NCBI RefSeq assembly: GCF_964355755.1
Contig: NC_092677.1
Coordinates: 3,727,001-3,787,000, forward strand
Source of the DNA: Antedon mediterranea
Lineage: Eukaryota > Echinodermata > Crinoidea > Comatulida > Antedonidae
Direction of reading: 5' to 3'
DNA: 60,000 nt
A program made the position numbers and the translations under genes. The notes under the pieces are model-generated. The model was not told the DNA's origin and made no database searches. It worked only from the letters and a program-made list of their open reading frames with translations. Positions within the stretch are counted from its first letter, which is position 1, and every line of letters begins with the position of its first letter. Positions 45,788-57,262 of this stretch are shown here, piece by piece.

Positions 45788-45905
45788 CATGTTGATTATC
45801 AGAAAGGCATCATTTATTATCTCATAATAAACACCAAGTATCGATTCATGTTGATTATCGGAAAGGCATCATTTATCATCTCATAATAAACACCAAGTAT
45901 CGATT
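45788..45905 (+). repeat. ~60-bp tandem duplication
   Basis: ATGTTGATTATCxGAAAGGC, ATCATTTATxATCTCATAAT and AAACACCAAGTATCGATT occur twice. Confidence 0.9.
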
Positions 45906-45973
45906 TTAGTCTTCATATTTTATTTATTTTGATGTTCCTCTCTAAATTTTTCTTTTTCTTAGTTCTTCGTTAA

Positions 45974-46285
45974 AGATGTAATGTCCACCTGAAAAATAAT
46001 TTTTGTTGTTGAATATGCCATTTTTAATGTCACATAATAGGACCAATAATTGGATCGAAACAAAATGTATTTACCCGGAAAAACTATAGTTTAAATAAAA
46101 AAATAAAGTGGCTAGCTGCCAGTAAATGTATTTTTGGTTGAATTTAACCACTTATCATGTTATTTTGATCTGAAAACATTTTTTTTATTCGGAAGTGATT
46201 CAATTTATTACTACAAAATAACATATTCAAAGTCCGATTTAATTTTAATTATAATTTTTTTTATGTTTTCAGGGGCAATACATAT
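45974..46285. mobile_element. MITE-A copy 5
   Basis: AGATGTAATGTCCACC at the left and GGGGCAATACATAT at the right, with TTAA at 45970-45973 and 46286-46289. Confidence 0.6.
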
Positions 46286-46771
46286 TTAAACCTTTCGTGT
46301 AAAGGATATTCTCGTGTAAACAATCTTAATCGCCGTTAATTTATTATTAATTGACGCGACTACTACAGAGACCATTAATTACTGGACCTTTAGTAGTATA
46401 GTACAAGTTATCTAAATAACTTCAAACAAATTATTTGCAAGCAAGACGGTTAACTACTACTTCGAAGGAGTTAAAATCAACATGATATAACTAACCAACT
46501 TGGCTAATGGCACTTTCTTATGCGGTGTCGTTGATGTTAAGGCTTCACTAATTGGGAATAAGTTGCTTTATGTTTTATTCATTTTAAATTAATTGTATAT
46601 GCCAATAGAATGCATATAAACTAGAACAAACTAATGAATGCTTCTGCTAATTCTTTGCCTGGGAAATCAAGAGAACAGAGTAGCGCGTGTAATTGCCAGC
46701 ATTTAAAAGCCGCGCGCAACATGTGTTTGTCGTGACTTCATGACAAATTAACCGCGTTTTTGTTGAACCAT

Positions 46772-46886
46772 AAAGCCGATTTTCCACTAGGCGAATTTGT
46801 TTCTACGCATGCGTATTTATGTTTCCAGCCTCCAGATACAAATACACATGCGTATAAGCTGACGCTTTGAATTCGCACGAAGCCTA
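46772..46886. mobile_element. CCACTAGGCGAA-family MITE
   Basis: AAAGCCGATTTTCCACTAGG at the left and GAATTCGCACGAAGCCTAAA at the right; contains CTACGCATGCGTA and ACACATGCGTAT. Related to 1965-2075. Confidence 0.4.
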
Positions 46887-46887
46887 A

Positions 46888-47130
46888 AGATGTATTGTTC
46901 CCCTAAAAAATAATTCTTAAAAAAATTTTAGGTGAATATTCCATTTTAATATAACATAATAGTTATCCACTTTGACCAAAAATTAGATTTAGTGTAATGT
47001 ATTTGCCTGAAAAAAATGTAAATTAATGCAATAAAATGGTCAAATTGGCTGCCAGCCAATGGATTTTCTGTTGAATTTTACGATTTATTTTGTCATTTTA
47101 TAAGTGAAAACATGATTTTTTTAGTTTTTT
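46888..47130. mobile_element. MITE-A copy, right end lost
   Basis: AGATGTATTGTTCCCC, then CACATAATAG-like core and CAAATTGGCTGCCAGCCAAT; fades out after about 240 bp. Confidence 0.5.
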
Positions 47131-48180
47131 TAAGATTAAGTATTAACCTTTAAACTACCACTTTATTTATAAACAGAGCTACAGAATTGCTTTGGCTTGA
47201 GAATTGCGTTATTCTAGATTTCGATTAACATACAATTTCGATTCTTGTTCGAATAAACTAAATACACTTAGCCTATTTTTAGGTTATTTCAATATTAGAA
47301 CTAGTGTAGATTGTACAAAATAAAGGTATTTGGCATATTATTATAATAACATATTTGTGAATTAAAAACGATATATCCAACGGAGATTTGTTTTAGAAAC
47401 CAAAAGATACAATAATTAATTAGAAATCGAAGCAGACATTTTTATGACCTAAATGTTAATTTGAAATTTTAATATTTGAAAACAATGTAGAGTATTAATC
47501 ACAGAACGGGGCCATTGATTACCGATATTTATCAACCAACCGTTATTAATACGAATAAGGTCCGGGAACAGGGAAATGATTTGCACAATTATTGTAATAC
47601 ATGCCTTTTCCTCCAAGCCTCAAAATTAAGAAAATAATTTCCTCAAATGACAAACAAATAGTACTACAATTGTGTCGGTCAATCAGGACATTAGCCATAT
47701 TTATTTATCGGCATTTATATCGTGATGTAGCCTATGTATACTTAAGAAGAGGAGTAGGAGGGATGACCATTCGCCCGCGCAGCTAGATATTCATAGCATA
47801 AATGATGGTAAGGATCCTGCATAGAGAAGTTTACACTTCTGTTTTCGCAGGACACTTTTACATAAAGAACATAAAACAATAAACACAACATAATAGATAT
47901 AACAAAATTTAAAAAAATTTTTTAGAGTTGTTCATCATCAAAAAGCGATAGTGTTTTTCTAACATGATTATTTATACATTAAAAAGAAGATATTCAGTTT
48001 ATTACTTCCAGTACATGTGGATTCTTTCTTTATATATTATAGCAAAAGTATGAATACATATAATATAAAAACAGGATATGTGTGTATACTCGCATACACC
48101 AACATAACGCATAATATATGCATATATATTTTATGAGTGAAGTATTCTAAATTCTGTAATTTAAAAAAATCCTCTTGGAA
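47131..48180. other. No clear feature
   Basis: AT-rich DNA; ORF 47601-47786 has no recognisable similarity. Confidence 0.5.
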
Positions 48181-48370
48181 CACAACGTAAGGCGCAGCTC
48201 AAGTGAGTTGACCAATCACAAGCGACAGTTTGGATGATCCATGATGTCGCGTCGTGATTGGTCAAATTACTAAAGTGAGGTTCCCACTAGAACGCAACGC
48301 AGCGATGTATTGACGCAAAGTGTTGTATTGCGTAATCACAAGTGGGAACCGACGACGCAATAGTGTTGCA
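48181..48370. mobile_element. MITE-C fragments
   Basis: GACCAATCACAAGCGACAG, then GGTTCCCACTAGAACGCAAC, and GTAATCACAAGTGGGAACC: at least two partial copies nested together. Confidence 0.45.
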
Positions 48371-48416
48371 AACATCGTAAGTTTGATTTCAGGCAGGCGG
48401 GGGCAAGCACAATTAT

Positions 48417-48600
48417 TAAGCGTGGTTCCCACTAGCGACGCAACACAAGGACGTACGGTAACGCAACGCAAGTGAATTGACCAATCACAAGCGATGGTTT
48501 ATTTGCTTGTGATTGCCAACTGTCTATAACTTCGCTTGTCATTCATGGTTAAAACGCTTGCGTTGCGTTTACGTCCTTGCGTTACGTTCTAGTGGGAACA
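48417..48600. mobile_element. MITE-C copy
   Basis: TTAAGCGTGGTTCCCACTAG at the left, GTTACGTTCTAGTGGGAA at the right; very similar inside to 43502-43687. Confidence 0.6.
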
Positions 48601-48720
48601 GTGGTGGCGCCAGCGGGGGGGCTACGGGGGCTCTAGCCCCCTCGTCGGGGAGCCTAGCCCCCCCGTCGGGGAACACGGGTACTTTTTGTCGGGGAATATA
48701 ATATACAGTAAAAAACGTTC
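48601..48720. repeat. G/C-rich CCCCxTCGGGGA patch
   Basis: Repeated CCCCCTCGTCGGGGAGCC and CCCCCCGTCGGGGAACAC with GGGGGGGCTACGGGGGC, after GTGGTGGCGCCAGC. Looks like a transposon terminus, but no partner end was found. Confidence 0.3.
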
Positions 48721-49194
48721 GCGTTCACTTCATATAGCTTGTTCAGCGCCTAGAAAACCACGACGTTCCATTGACCGTGAGAGTACGTCAGAGGGCTATT
48801 ATGCACTTTTATGCATTCATTTATTGCCAGAGATCTAACTTACTACTAAACATTAGCTAGGTACGCACTTTTCTGAATTATGTTAATTGTTCGTATGTTC
48901 ACCAATTTTTTAATTTACAAGTAACCTTCTGTACCGTGGGGCACCTAAAATAAATTTTTCATCCATTACTAAACAAAAAAACATGCCATTTTCGCTTAGC
49001 CAACATCTTATTATAGCTAAGTTATTACATTTTCAATGTCCTGTATGTCATGAATTTCTCACCACTCGGAAGTCCAGATGGTACGCACGCATACACTTGG
49101 GAGGAATAAACTTATTTCCCCGACTGAAAAAGGTCTACGCTTGCGTTTTTTAAGCCTCTAAGTAACTTTACTGAAAATGATAAGAAAAATATTG

Positions 49195-49625
49195 AGAGAC
49201 CACGTAAAATTGCACAACGTATTATTAAAGCTGATCTAACGCCTTGTTCATTTATCTATGAAAAGAGTATTCTAAAAAAAGTAAACAATATTTAATGAAA
49301 GACCCCACTCATCCGTTACATTACTGTTATAACTTAAATAGATCAGGCATTAGGCTACGACCTCCAAGAGCAAATCTCTGTAGAACTAGAAAATCCTTCG
49401 TTGTAAATAGCATTCATATTTTTAATTCTAATGTAAGACGTTAATGCAATTTTTAATAGTTTTACATTTTTAACAGTATTTTTAACTTTTTATCTTGTAT
49501 TTTTAATCTGTTATAATACTGCACGTTTTTAAATTGTTGCAATATTGTTGTTTTAATCTACCAAGCAAAGTGAATTTCCATTTTTATGGACAAATAAAAT
49601 TTCTTGAATCTTGAATCTTGAATCT
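49195..49625 (+). mobile_element. 3' end of a LINE with CTTGAAT tail
   Basis: The frame from 49297 reads MKDPTHPLHYCYNLNRSGIR, then LRPPRANLCRTRKSFVVNSI and stops at TAA (49441-49443). The DPxHPL...SGxRLRxPRxxxxRxxxSF pattern fits the C-terminal end of CR1/Jockey-like reverse transcriptases. TCTTGAATCTTGAATCTTGA forms the tail at 49604-49625. 5'-truncated. Confidence 0.65.
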
Positions 49626-49900
49626 AGGCCTGATGTTTCCGAAGTATAAAATGCAATTTTTTGAAGACCTGCAGCTCTAGTTTTAAACAGTTTCTTAGCT
49701 CAGCCCCAACAATAAAGCTGGTCATATTTCGAAGTACAAGAAGTGCATTTTCCAGGACCTAACATCTCTATTTTTCAAACATTTCTTAGCTCAGTCACAA
49801 CCTTGATAGGGACTTATATATTTTGTTTCATGTTTTGAAGTATAATAAGTCCAATTTCCGGGACCTCCAAATCTATTTTTCTAAATTTTCTTTGAACTTT
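49626..49900 (+). repeat. Three degenerate ~110-bp tandem units
   Basis: Each has TTxCGAAGTAxAA, AATTTxCxGGACCT, CTCTATTTTTCAAA and TTTCTTAGCTCAGxC in order. Confidence 0.55.
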
Positions 49901-50496
49901 TATTTTTTAAATTGAAAAATATGGATTGAAACAGTCATCGCGCATCGTTTTTTTGCACGCAGTATTTTATTTATGCATTATAAAAAAATGGAAAAAATGG
50001 CTACCCTAAATCTGATTAAAATGACCTCAAATGACGCTAGAACGCGTTGCTTACACATTCGTAAATACGTAAATAATCTGACCAATCGCAAGCAACAGTT
50101 TAGACAGTCATTGGCTTTTGATTTTGAAAATGGCCGGGAACATGGCTTAATTTTTTTCAAACGGTAACTCACCGTTAAACTAAATTTGAATACATCTATG
50201 TTATCTGTCGAATATTGAATTGATTATGCTATCGTAAATTAATCTATCCATTACAGCATATAAGATCCGGCTTTGGAAATGAAATGAATATGCCATTAGC
50301 CATCCATTACTTCGATTCAGGCTATGAAGGTAATCAATATAATCATATTTTAATAATACTAATCAATATGTTTTAATCAATTGTCATGAGTCATTAATTC
50401 CTCGTACTATCGAATGAAATGAAATTGGGTTTTCACATCTTATTTTCACCAATAACGTTTAATCAATCATTCACGAATTATTAAACGAGTTTTAGG

Positions 50497-50701
50497 CGTG
50501 GTTCTCACTAGCGATGCAACGCAACGCAACGACGTATTGACGCAAAGTGCAGTATTACGTAATCACAAGTGGGGACCCGACGGCGCAACAGTGCTGCAAA
50601 AATTACAGGTTTGATTTCACGTAGGCGGGGGAAAACACAATTATTGGAAGGGCATTTTCTTACGTTGCGTAGGTTATGTGAAGGTGGGAACCAAGCTTTA
50701 A
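50497..50701. mobile_element. MITE-C, diverged copy
   Basis: GCGTGGTTCTCACTAGCGAT at the left, GTGGGAACCAAGCTTTAAGG at the right; interior holds GTAATCACAAGTGGGGACC. Confidence 0.5.
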
Positions 50702-50882
50702 GGTCAATTGTCACAGACTAGCGGTAACGGTAATACAAAATAGGATCCATGTTTTTATGACCATTTACACACAACGCGGAACGGACGGGCGGTTTCCGTT
50801 TAGGATAGATATAGATTCTAAGTGGGACAAGCTACATGGGTTTTTCCGCTTACCGTTAGCGCTCGTGTAAATTGGCCTTTAA
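50700..50882. mobile_element. MITE-E copy 1
   Basis: AAGGTCAATTGTCACAGACT, AGCGGTAACGGTAA at the left; TTACCGTTAGCGCTCG, TGTAAATTGGCCTTTAA at the right: imperfect inverted repeats of about 35 bp. Confidence 0.55.
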
Positions 50883-51403
50883 TCTTTGTGTCCACTAGGG
50901 ACACTGCAAAGACGTATTTCCACCGCACGTAATTTGACACGACGCGATGGATCATCGAACTGTCGCTAAATTGTGATTAGTCAACCCCTTTTTCGTCGCG
51001 TCTACCTCAAAACAAAAGTATAAGTACAAATCATAACAAAACAAAAAATAACTTTATCTTTAAAAACAATGTTACAAATAAAAGAACTTATACAAATTAT
51101 ACTTAATTTAATTTAACAAAGATCTGTAAATAAATAATATACATATAGACTTAATTTTAATCAACAAACATCTGTTATTCCTATTAATCTATTACTTGCA
51201 CATCCGGGCAATTGAGTCCATGCAATAACTCCAACTCGGTAGAAAAAAATAGTATTTGTATTTTTATAAGTATAATATTTATTGATTCGCGGTAAGACAT
51301 CGGTTTTAAGAGGGACGGTACTTTGAATAATATTATTTTTTTTATTCTTAATTGCCAGGATCATTTCTATTATTTTATGCGGTAACGGTAAGCGGAACAC
51401 CGC

Positions 51404-51591
51404 GTAAAGGCTTTACACAGGCGAGCGGTAACGGTAAGCGGAAAACCGCGTAGCTTTGTCCGACGTAGAATCTGTATCTATGAGAGGAAACCGCACGTCC
51501 ACTCCGCGTTGTGTGTAAATGGTCATCATACGGAATAACATAAGATTCTACATTTTGTTTTTTTTTTATTTTGTAAATTGGCCCTAAAGTC
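51404..51591. mobile_element. MITE-E copy 2
   Basis: AAAGGCTTTACACAGGCGAG, CGGTAACGGTAAGCGG at the left; TTTGTAAATTGGCCCTAAAG at the right. Shares CCGCGTTGTGTGTAAATGGT with copy 1 in opposite orientation. Confidence 0.55.
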
Positions 51592-52071
51592 ATAGTACAG
51601 AAGATTCTATCATTTACACTAGGACAAATGTCATACTTTCACATGTGACAAATTTTAAGCATTAGCCATAACAGTAATTTCTTACAGTTTGTAACTTGCC
51701 CGGAACATGTGATACTGTATCACGGAACATTCTACGATACTTAACAAAAATAAGATAATTGGATGATAGTACAATGCCAGGAGTCGGCAATAATAAGTTC
51801 TTCGATCGTTTCTATACAATTCAAATCCATATGCACACGTACGGAAGTTGTTTTAATCGTTTTATTAGGCAATATATTTGCGCATGAGGCCGCAACACTC
51901 TTTTATGTAATCATATTATTGTTAGTTAATATAATAATAATGACTGTGCGTGTGGCCGGCCCGCGAATTTTTTTTACTCGTCATATAAGGCCGATTCAGC
52001 AGAAGTCAATAGAGGGCGCGCTGCATCCCTCATGAATATTTTATTAGAAAGTGCTACTCGCATGTATTAAC
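51592..52071. other. No clear feature
   Basis: Includes ACATGTGATACTGTATCACG (51706-51725), similar to CACATGTGATACTGTATTAC at 23775. The ORF at 51763-52035 is not recognised. Confidence 0.4.
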
Positions 52072-52465
52072 ATAGTCTGGGTTCCAGACGGAGTTTTGTC
52101 TTAATATTAGTAAAAAGATAAATATTTTGGCACATATGGCGTTTCATACGTATACTACTTGATTTTGGATACTATGGGGGGGAAACACGCACAAGTCACG
52201 TGGTTTGACACCAAGAATTCTTGGTGCATACGATTATCCGGTTGACTAGTTTCAGCTGCATGCGATTGGCATGTCTGGGTTCCAGACGGAGTTTTGTCTT
52301 AATATTAGTAAAAAGATAAATATTTTGGCACATATGGCGTTTCATACGTATACTACTTGATTTTGGATACTCTGGGGGAACACGCACAAGTCACGTGGTT
52401 TGACACCAAGAATTCTTGGTGCATACGATTATCCGGTTGACTAGTTTCAGCTGCATGCGATTGGC
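52072..52465 (+). repeat. 198-bp tandem duplication
   Basis: GTTCCAGACGGAGTTTTGTC starts units at 52081 and 52279; both contain AATATTTTGGCACATATGGC, CCAAGAATTCTTGG and CGATTATCCGGTTGACTAGT. The copies are almost identical. Confidence 0.9.
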
Positions 52466-52530
52466 TACTCACTCGTACACCGTTTTAATATTCATATTTC
52501 AGAATTTCAAAGACTCAACAACTAAGATGA

Positions 52531-52541
52531 TGCGCATGCGC
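52531..52541. promoter_or_regulatory. Perfect NRF1-like palindrome
   Basis: TGCGCATGCGC matches the NRF1 consensus exactly. No gene start can be linked to it. Confidence 0.15.
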
Positions 52542-53321
52542 TGTGTTACGTTTAGACAATGTGTACTTGGGTACATTTATGAAAGTTTCTGAAGGCTAGA
52601 AATTATTTTATATGCCTAGGAGTCTGGTAAACATTTGATGGGATTTTTCCCAAGAACATGAAAACTCGTCTTGATATGATAGGCTTCTCCGCAAATCAAA
52701 CATTGAATGGATCATTATTACGCGGAGATAATTTTGATTTAATTCCCACCCAGACCCTTTCCTCATGTTCTGTGTGGTGGTGTAGCCCTGTTGTGTGCCG
52801 CCGGTGGTGGTATGTAGGCCTACTTTATTGGCGTTTTATTTGGCAGGTCATACGTGCGAATTGAGTAGGACCTACGGACGAAAGAGGCCTAGGCCAAGGA
52901 CTAAACAATTAATAAACAAAACAACTTGGCATTACGATTTTATATTTCAACGGTCTCGATCGTACATTCAGCACTATACGTACTCGATCTTTTTCATTTT
53001 GAAACAAAATGATCATTGGTTGATTCGAAATCCATATTTACATACCGCCCGCCCCATATAGCCAAATACGGTATGATAACCTACGTCATTCTTATCGAAT
53101 GTTTGCGGTCTGCAAATCAATTTCTATACGTGTTTCACAAGTCTGTATTTTCAGACAAAAATCGCGGTCGAAATAAAAACAAATAAAAAAAAAAGATAAT
53201 ACAGACTTGGGACAAGTCTAGTATTAACACTTTCGCGCTAGCTATCTGTCGATACGCGATACGATGTACGATCGCCTTCCACTTGCTTCCACCATCTCCC
53301 TCTCTAGCCGATGGATATCAC

Positions 53322-53582
53322 TATGGAACGCCTCCTCTGCCTTCAGTTCACATTTATCATGCAGTACACACCAATGGTCATGCAGTACACACCAATGGTC
53401 ATGCAGTACACACCAATGGTCATGCAGTACATGCATGCATGACCATTGGTGTGTACTGCATGATGTTTGGTGTGTACTGCATGACGATTGGTGTGTACTG
53501 CATGACCATTGGTGTGTACTGCATGACGATTGGTGTGTACTGCATAACAAATGTGAACTGAAGGCAGAGGAGGCGTTCCATA
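53322..53582. mobile_element. Foldback element with 21-bp repeat arms
   Basis: TATGGAACGCCTCCTCTGCC begins the left arm and its inverse complement ends the right. Inside, three 21-bp units (CATGCAGTACACACCAATGG plus T) on the left face five inverted units on the right, around an ATGCATGCAT centre. Because the unit is seven codons long, both strands stay open and give false ORFs. Confidence 0.85.
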
Positions 53583-54120
53583 TATCACAGTTTGTGATGT
53601 CCATAACTGTAGCGATATTGATGATGATTATATTTATAAAAGAAAAAAATATATATATATAACCGGAAATATAACTACTAGGCCTATGCCACAACCATGG
53701 TGGGACTGAGGCATATTGCACCCATTTAAAGAAATACTGCATCCGCAGGCGACAGTCATCATGAACCGAAAATACTCAGAGAAGGCGCGATTACAATACA
53801 TCGGAAACGCAGTTTCAAACTGTTATTGTTAAATGGATTAGTTGAAGACATTCTTGTTGTGTCAAAGAAGAAATTTCCAAATGCTTAAATAAAATGTACA
53901 GATTGGTATGATCATAGTGGTATGATGTAAGCCTAGCCTACTGTAAAAGGGTAAAAATCAATGTTAAAACCTCCTTGGTAAAAGCGCGAAACCCTTTGGG
54001 TGTTATTACAGTATCATCATAAATTTTACGCCGTGGCTAAAGATACGGTACCGTATTCTAACTTCTGTTTACTAATTAAGGTACGGTAAAATTGCATTAC
54101 GTCATAACCAGCCAATGGCT

Positions 54121-54290
54121 TTTGTGTAGACAAAATTAATTCTGTGTAGACAAAATTCATTCTGTAACGACAAAATTAATTTTGTGGCGACAAAATGTGT
54201 TCTGTTTAGACAAAATTTATTCTGTGTAGACAAAATACATTCTGTGTAGACAAAATTCATTTGTCGCGACAAAATGAATTTTGTTAGCCT
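54121..54290 (+). repeat. 20-bp tandem array, forward
   Basis: TCTGTGTAGACAAAATTCAT and variants repeated 8.5 times at an exact 20-bp period. Confidence 0.92.
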
Positions 54291-54291
54291 A

Positions 54292-54351
54292 GCCTACTCA
54301 AGCGTGGGACAAAACGTTTTTTAAAACATTTTGTCCCACGCTTTAGTAGGC
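54292..54351. repeat. 29-bp-arm hairpin
   Basis: GCCTACTCAAGCGTGGGACA leads the left arm; TGTCCCACGCTTTAGTAGGC ends the right; two-base centre and very few mismatches. Confidence 0.8.
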
Positions 54352-54761
54352 TCGGTTTTAACATTTAAATTAGAAGGCGGAGTTTAAACGTGAAAAGGGC
54401 AAGACAGGGTGAAGCTATAAATGATGACAGCGCGCGAATCTTGTACATTTGTTATTGGTTCAGTTATTATGGCTGAGCATGCCTCCGTCTCTATTGCTAT
54501 CATATTAATCTATTTTATAATATCAGGGACACCTGAAAATATCAGATATGATCAGTATTCAAACTTTGACAATTTAATATCTACATCTTCAGTAATAATT
54601 ATTATTATAATGTATTTTATATTAAAAAATCGGAAAATGGTTTTTATAGAGCTCTGCTTCCTACTTAAGTAACATTGTAGTAATGGAGCTATTTAATATT
54701 TTGCCGTTTAAAATATTATTTATTAATCTTATAAAATGTATATACTTTATTTTAAAATTAA

Positions 54762-55107
54762 AGATGTATATTGTCTCCCAAAATCATGAAAAATAAAGAT
54801 TTTTAAAATAGGACTTTGAATAGGCCAATATTCAGTTTTAATGAAGTTGTTCACTTCCATAAGAAAAAAGAACGGGGAAAAATTATTTAACCTATAAAAA
54901 GACAAAATAAACAGTTAAATTACCAAAAAACTCATTGGCTTCCAGACAATTTGACCATTTTTTTTGCTTTAAATTGCAGTTTTTTCAGGTAAATACTTTT
55001 TTATCAGACTCAATTTTTTGTGAAAGTGAATAACTATTATGTGACATTAAAATAACATATTCAACAAAAAGATTAAAAAAAACATTTTTTCAGGGGACAA
55101 TATATCT
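54762..55107. mobile_element. MITE-A copy 6
   Basis: AGATGTATATTGTCTCCC at the left and GGGGACAATATATCT at the right, with TTAA at 54758-54761 and 55108-55111. Confidence 0.65.
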
Positions 55108-55670
55108 TTAAGATAATAATAATCATTGCAGAAATAATGATGGTGAAAGCTGTCCGTTATTTGAAAATTTTTTTTTTTAAAGAACTGACTACAAAAGATT
55201 GCTCACGTTGTTTTACTATAACAGTCATCCACCCTGCGAAACCTAATAACCTTTAACCTACAGTAGTAAGTAGGCCAGGTAGCCTACGTTGGCTAGGTTC
55301 AGGACTGATTGCCCATAAAACATTCGATGTATAAATATCAACACCCCAGACAGTGTAATAATGACCTTTCCAGACCGAAAACCATTCTGCCCGAAATTAC
55401 GATACTCTCTCGATACAACTCCATATTTTATTAGTGGAAAATGCATTTATTTAACATCAATCTTATCAAGCCACCCAAAAACTGAATACGTACATTAAAA
55501 GTACAAAGAACAATGTAAACCTATAAACAATTATTTGCAATTAGCAATGTATAATAAATAAAATCAACGATGGAGAAGGTGGAAAGGTTATATACACTGC
55601 CATGGGATTGGATACTTGAGAGGCGCCATAATTTTGTCTACACAAAATGAATTTTGTCGTGTAATATAAT

Positions 55671-56246
55671 GTTTCGTTGTTGTTGTACTAATAAAGACTC
55701 TTACTCGCTTGACTGTCGTAACACATATATTGTTTATTCAGTATAATACTTCAGTACAATATACAACTATAAGTATAGATAAGGAACGGAGGATCAATGA
55801 TGCTGTCGGTGAGGTGTGAAGTGTGTAGGTCTGCTTCTGAAGAAGTGGCTGTGAGGTGTAGATGTTCTTCTGAAGAAGTGGCTGTGAGGTGTGTCTGGGC
55901 CCTTCTGAAACTTGGGAGTATATTGGCTCAGTTCATTTGCATAATGTCATTACATCATTTATGGAGCTAATGATTGGTCCTAAGTTGGTCCAGGGGTGTT
56001 TAAGTGGGAATGATTGATCTTATCTGGGGAGGTTACAATGATGAATTGGCCCTGTCGAATCTCTGCTTAAAACTGTCAATATCTAATTGTTTTACGATGG
56101 GAACAGTCACAAAGTTAAGCTAAGTGTTTTCTTTAGGGATTCTATTATAAACTAAATGGTCATTAAAACATCTGGACAAACTCTCCTCTGGACTTTCTGG
56201 GTCAAGTTTGTGAACCTATTTGAATTCCGATACAAAGGTATATAAG
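55671..56246 (-). mobile_element. Probable retroelement fragment inside the 20-bp array element
   Basis: On the - strand a frame with one stop ends FVTVPIVKQLDIDSFKQRFD plus RANSSL and TAA. It is followed by a segment starting TGTAACC (56036) and ending TTACA (55671), about 366 bp, that contains AATAAA. TG...CA ends suggest an LTR, but there is no clear polypurine tract or target duplication. A LINE 3' end is an alternative. Confidence 0.3.
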
Positions 56247-56545
56247 AATGAATTTTGTCGTTACAGAATGAATTTTGTCGTTACAGAATGAATTTTGTCT
56301 ACACAGAATGAATTTTGTCTACACAGAATTAATTTTGTCAACACAGAATTAATTTTGTCTACACAGAATGAATTTTGTTTGCACAAAATGAATTTTGTCA
56401 AGACAAAATTAATTTTGTCCACACAGAATAAATTTTGTCAACACAAAATGAATGTTGTCAATACAAAATGAATTTTGTGTTGACAAAATGAATTTTGTAT
56501 TGACAAAATTCATTTTGTGTAGACAAAATTGTAATATTTCGACAA
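56247..56545 (+). repeat. 20-bp tandem array, inverted relative to 54121-54290
   Basis: GAATGAATTTTGTCTACACA and variants, 15 units at an exact 20-bp period. ACAAAATGAATTTTGT inside is itself palindromic. A short piece also lies at 55630-55661; GGCGCC sits outside both ends (55622, 56567). Confidence 0.92.
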
Positions 56546-56752
56546 AATTAGCAATGTCCCATACGGCGCCCCGTATTACTAGGCCTATATTTGTTGATGT
56601 ACAATAATAATTGGATAATAATAATAATGTGTGCCTCTAATTGTTGATGTATACGTGTTTGTGCCTCGTCTGTTATCTGTTCTTTCATGGATGTTAGGTA
56701 TAAAATATACCCCCAGTGGATTATTATTATTCTTTAAAGTTTAGTAGGCCTA

Positions 56753-57182
56753 CACTTTAAAAATTGTGTTTAGATCTTAAATACCTATTTTGTACCCACT
56801 TTTCCCACACGTTTAGCTTTTAAACACGAGTTACATGTTTATTGTGTTTAAAACCCAACGTGTTTATACTACATATTGTTTTCCTCCACTTGTGTAGCAG
56901 TCAACATGTCACTATTATGTTCAGTCAACATGTTCAGTCAACATGTTTAGCGTTGCATGCAAATAGAGTGGCAAATTCAACACGTTTAAATCCTAAACGT
57001 GTCTTATATTGCTCCACTTAACAATCAACACGTCACTGCCATGTGTTGAGTGGTATACAGACTACATGTTTAGAATGTATTTAGAACCTAAACATGTTCA
57101 TATCTAAACATGTTAAGGCTAAACGTGTGGAAAAAGTGAATACAAAACACATGTTTAAGATCTAAACACTAATTTTACAGTG
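56753..57182. mobile_element. TA-flanked MITE with ~70-bp TIRs (Tc1/mariner-like)
   Basis: CACTTTAAAAATTGTGTTTA at the left faces the inverse of CACTGTAAAATTAGTGTTTA at the right; both continue GATCTTAAA and later CCACACGTTTAGC. TA occurs at 56751-56752 and 57183-57184. Many AACATGTTTA/AACACGTTTA palindromes fill the interior. Confidence 0.65.
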
Positions 57183-57262
57183 TACAATAAGTCGTGGCGT
57201 ACAGTGTCACGTCTAGAGACAATTATTTCATGTCAAGCGACGGTAACATGCATCCTTGCCTT

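Noticed and set aside
49973-50172. Overlapping 64-codon ORFs on both strands
   Set aside because: Partly repeat-derived, mutually antisense, and without splice or similarity support.
53242-53742. 166-codon - strand and 132-codon + strand ORFs with seven-residue repeats
   Set aside because: Products of the 21-bp foldback units, open on both strands because the period is a multiple of three.
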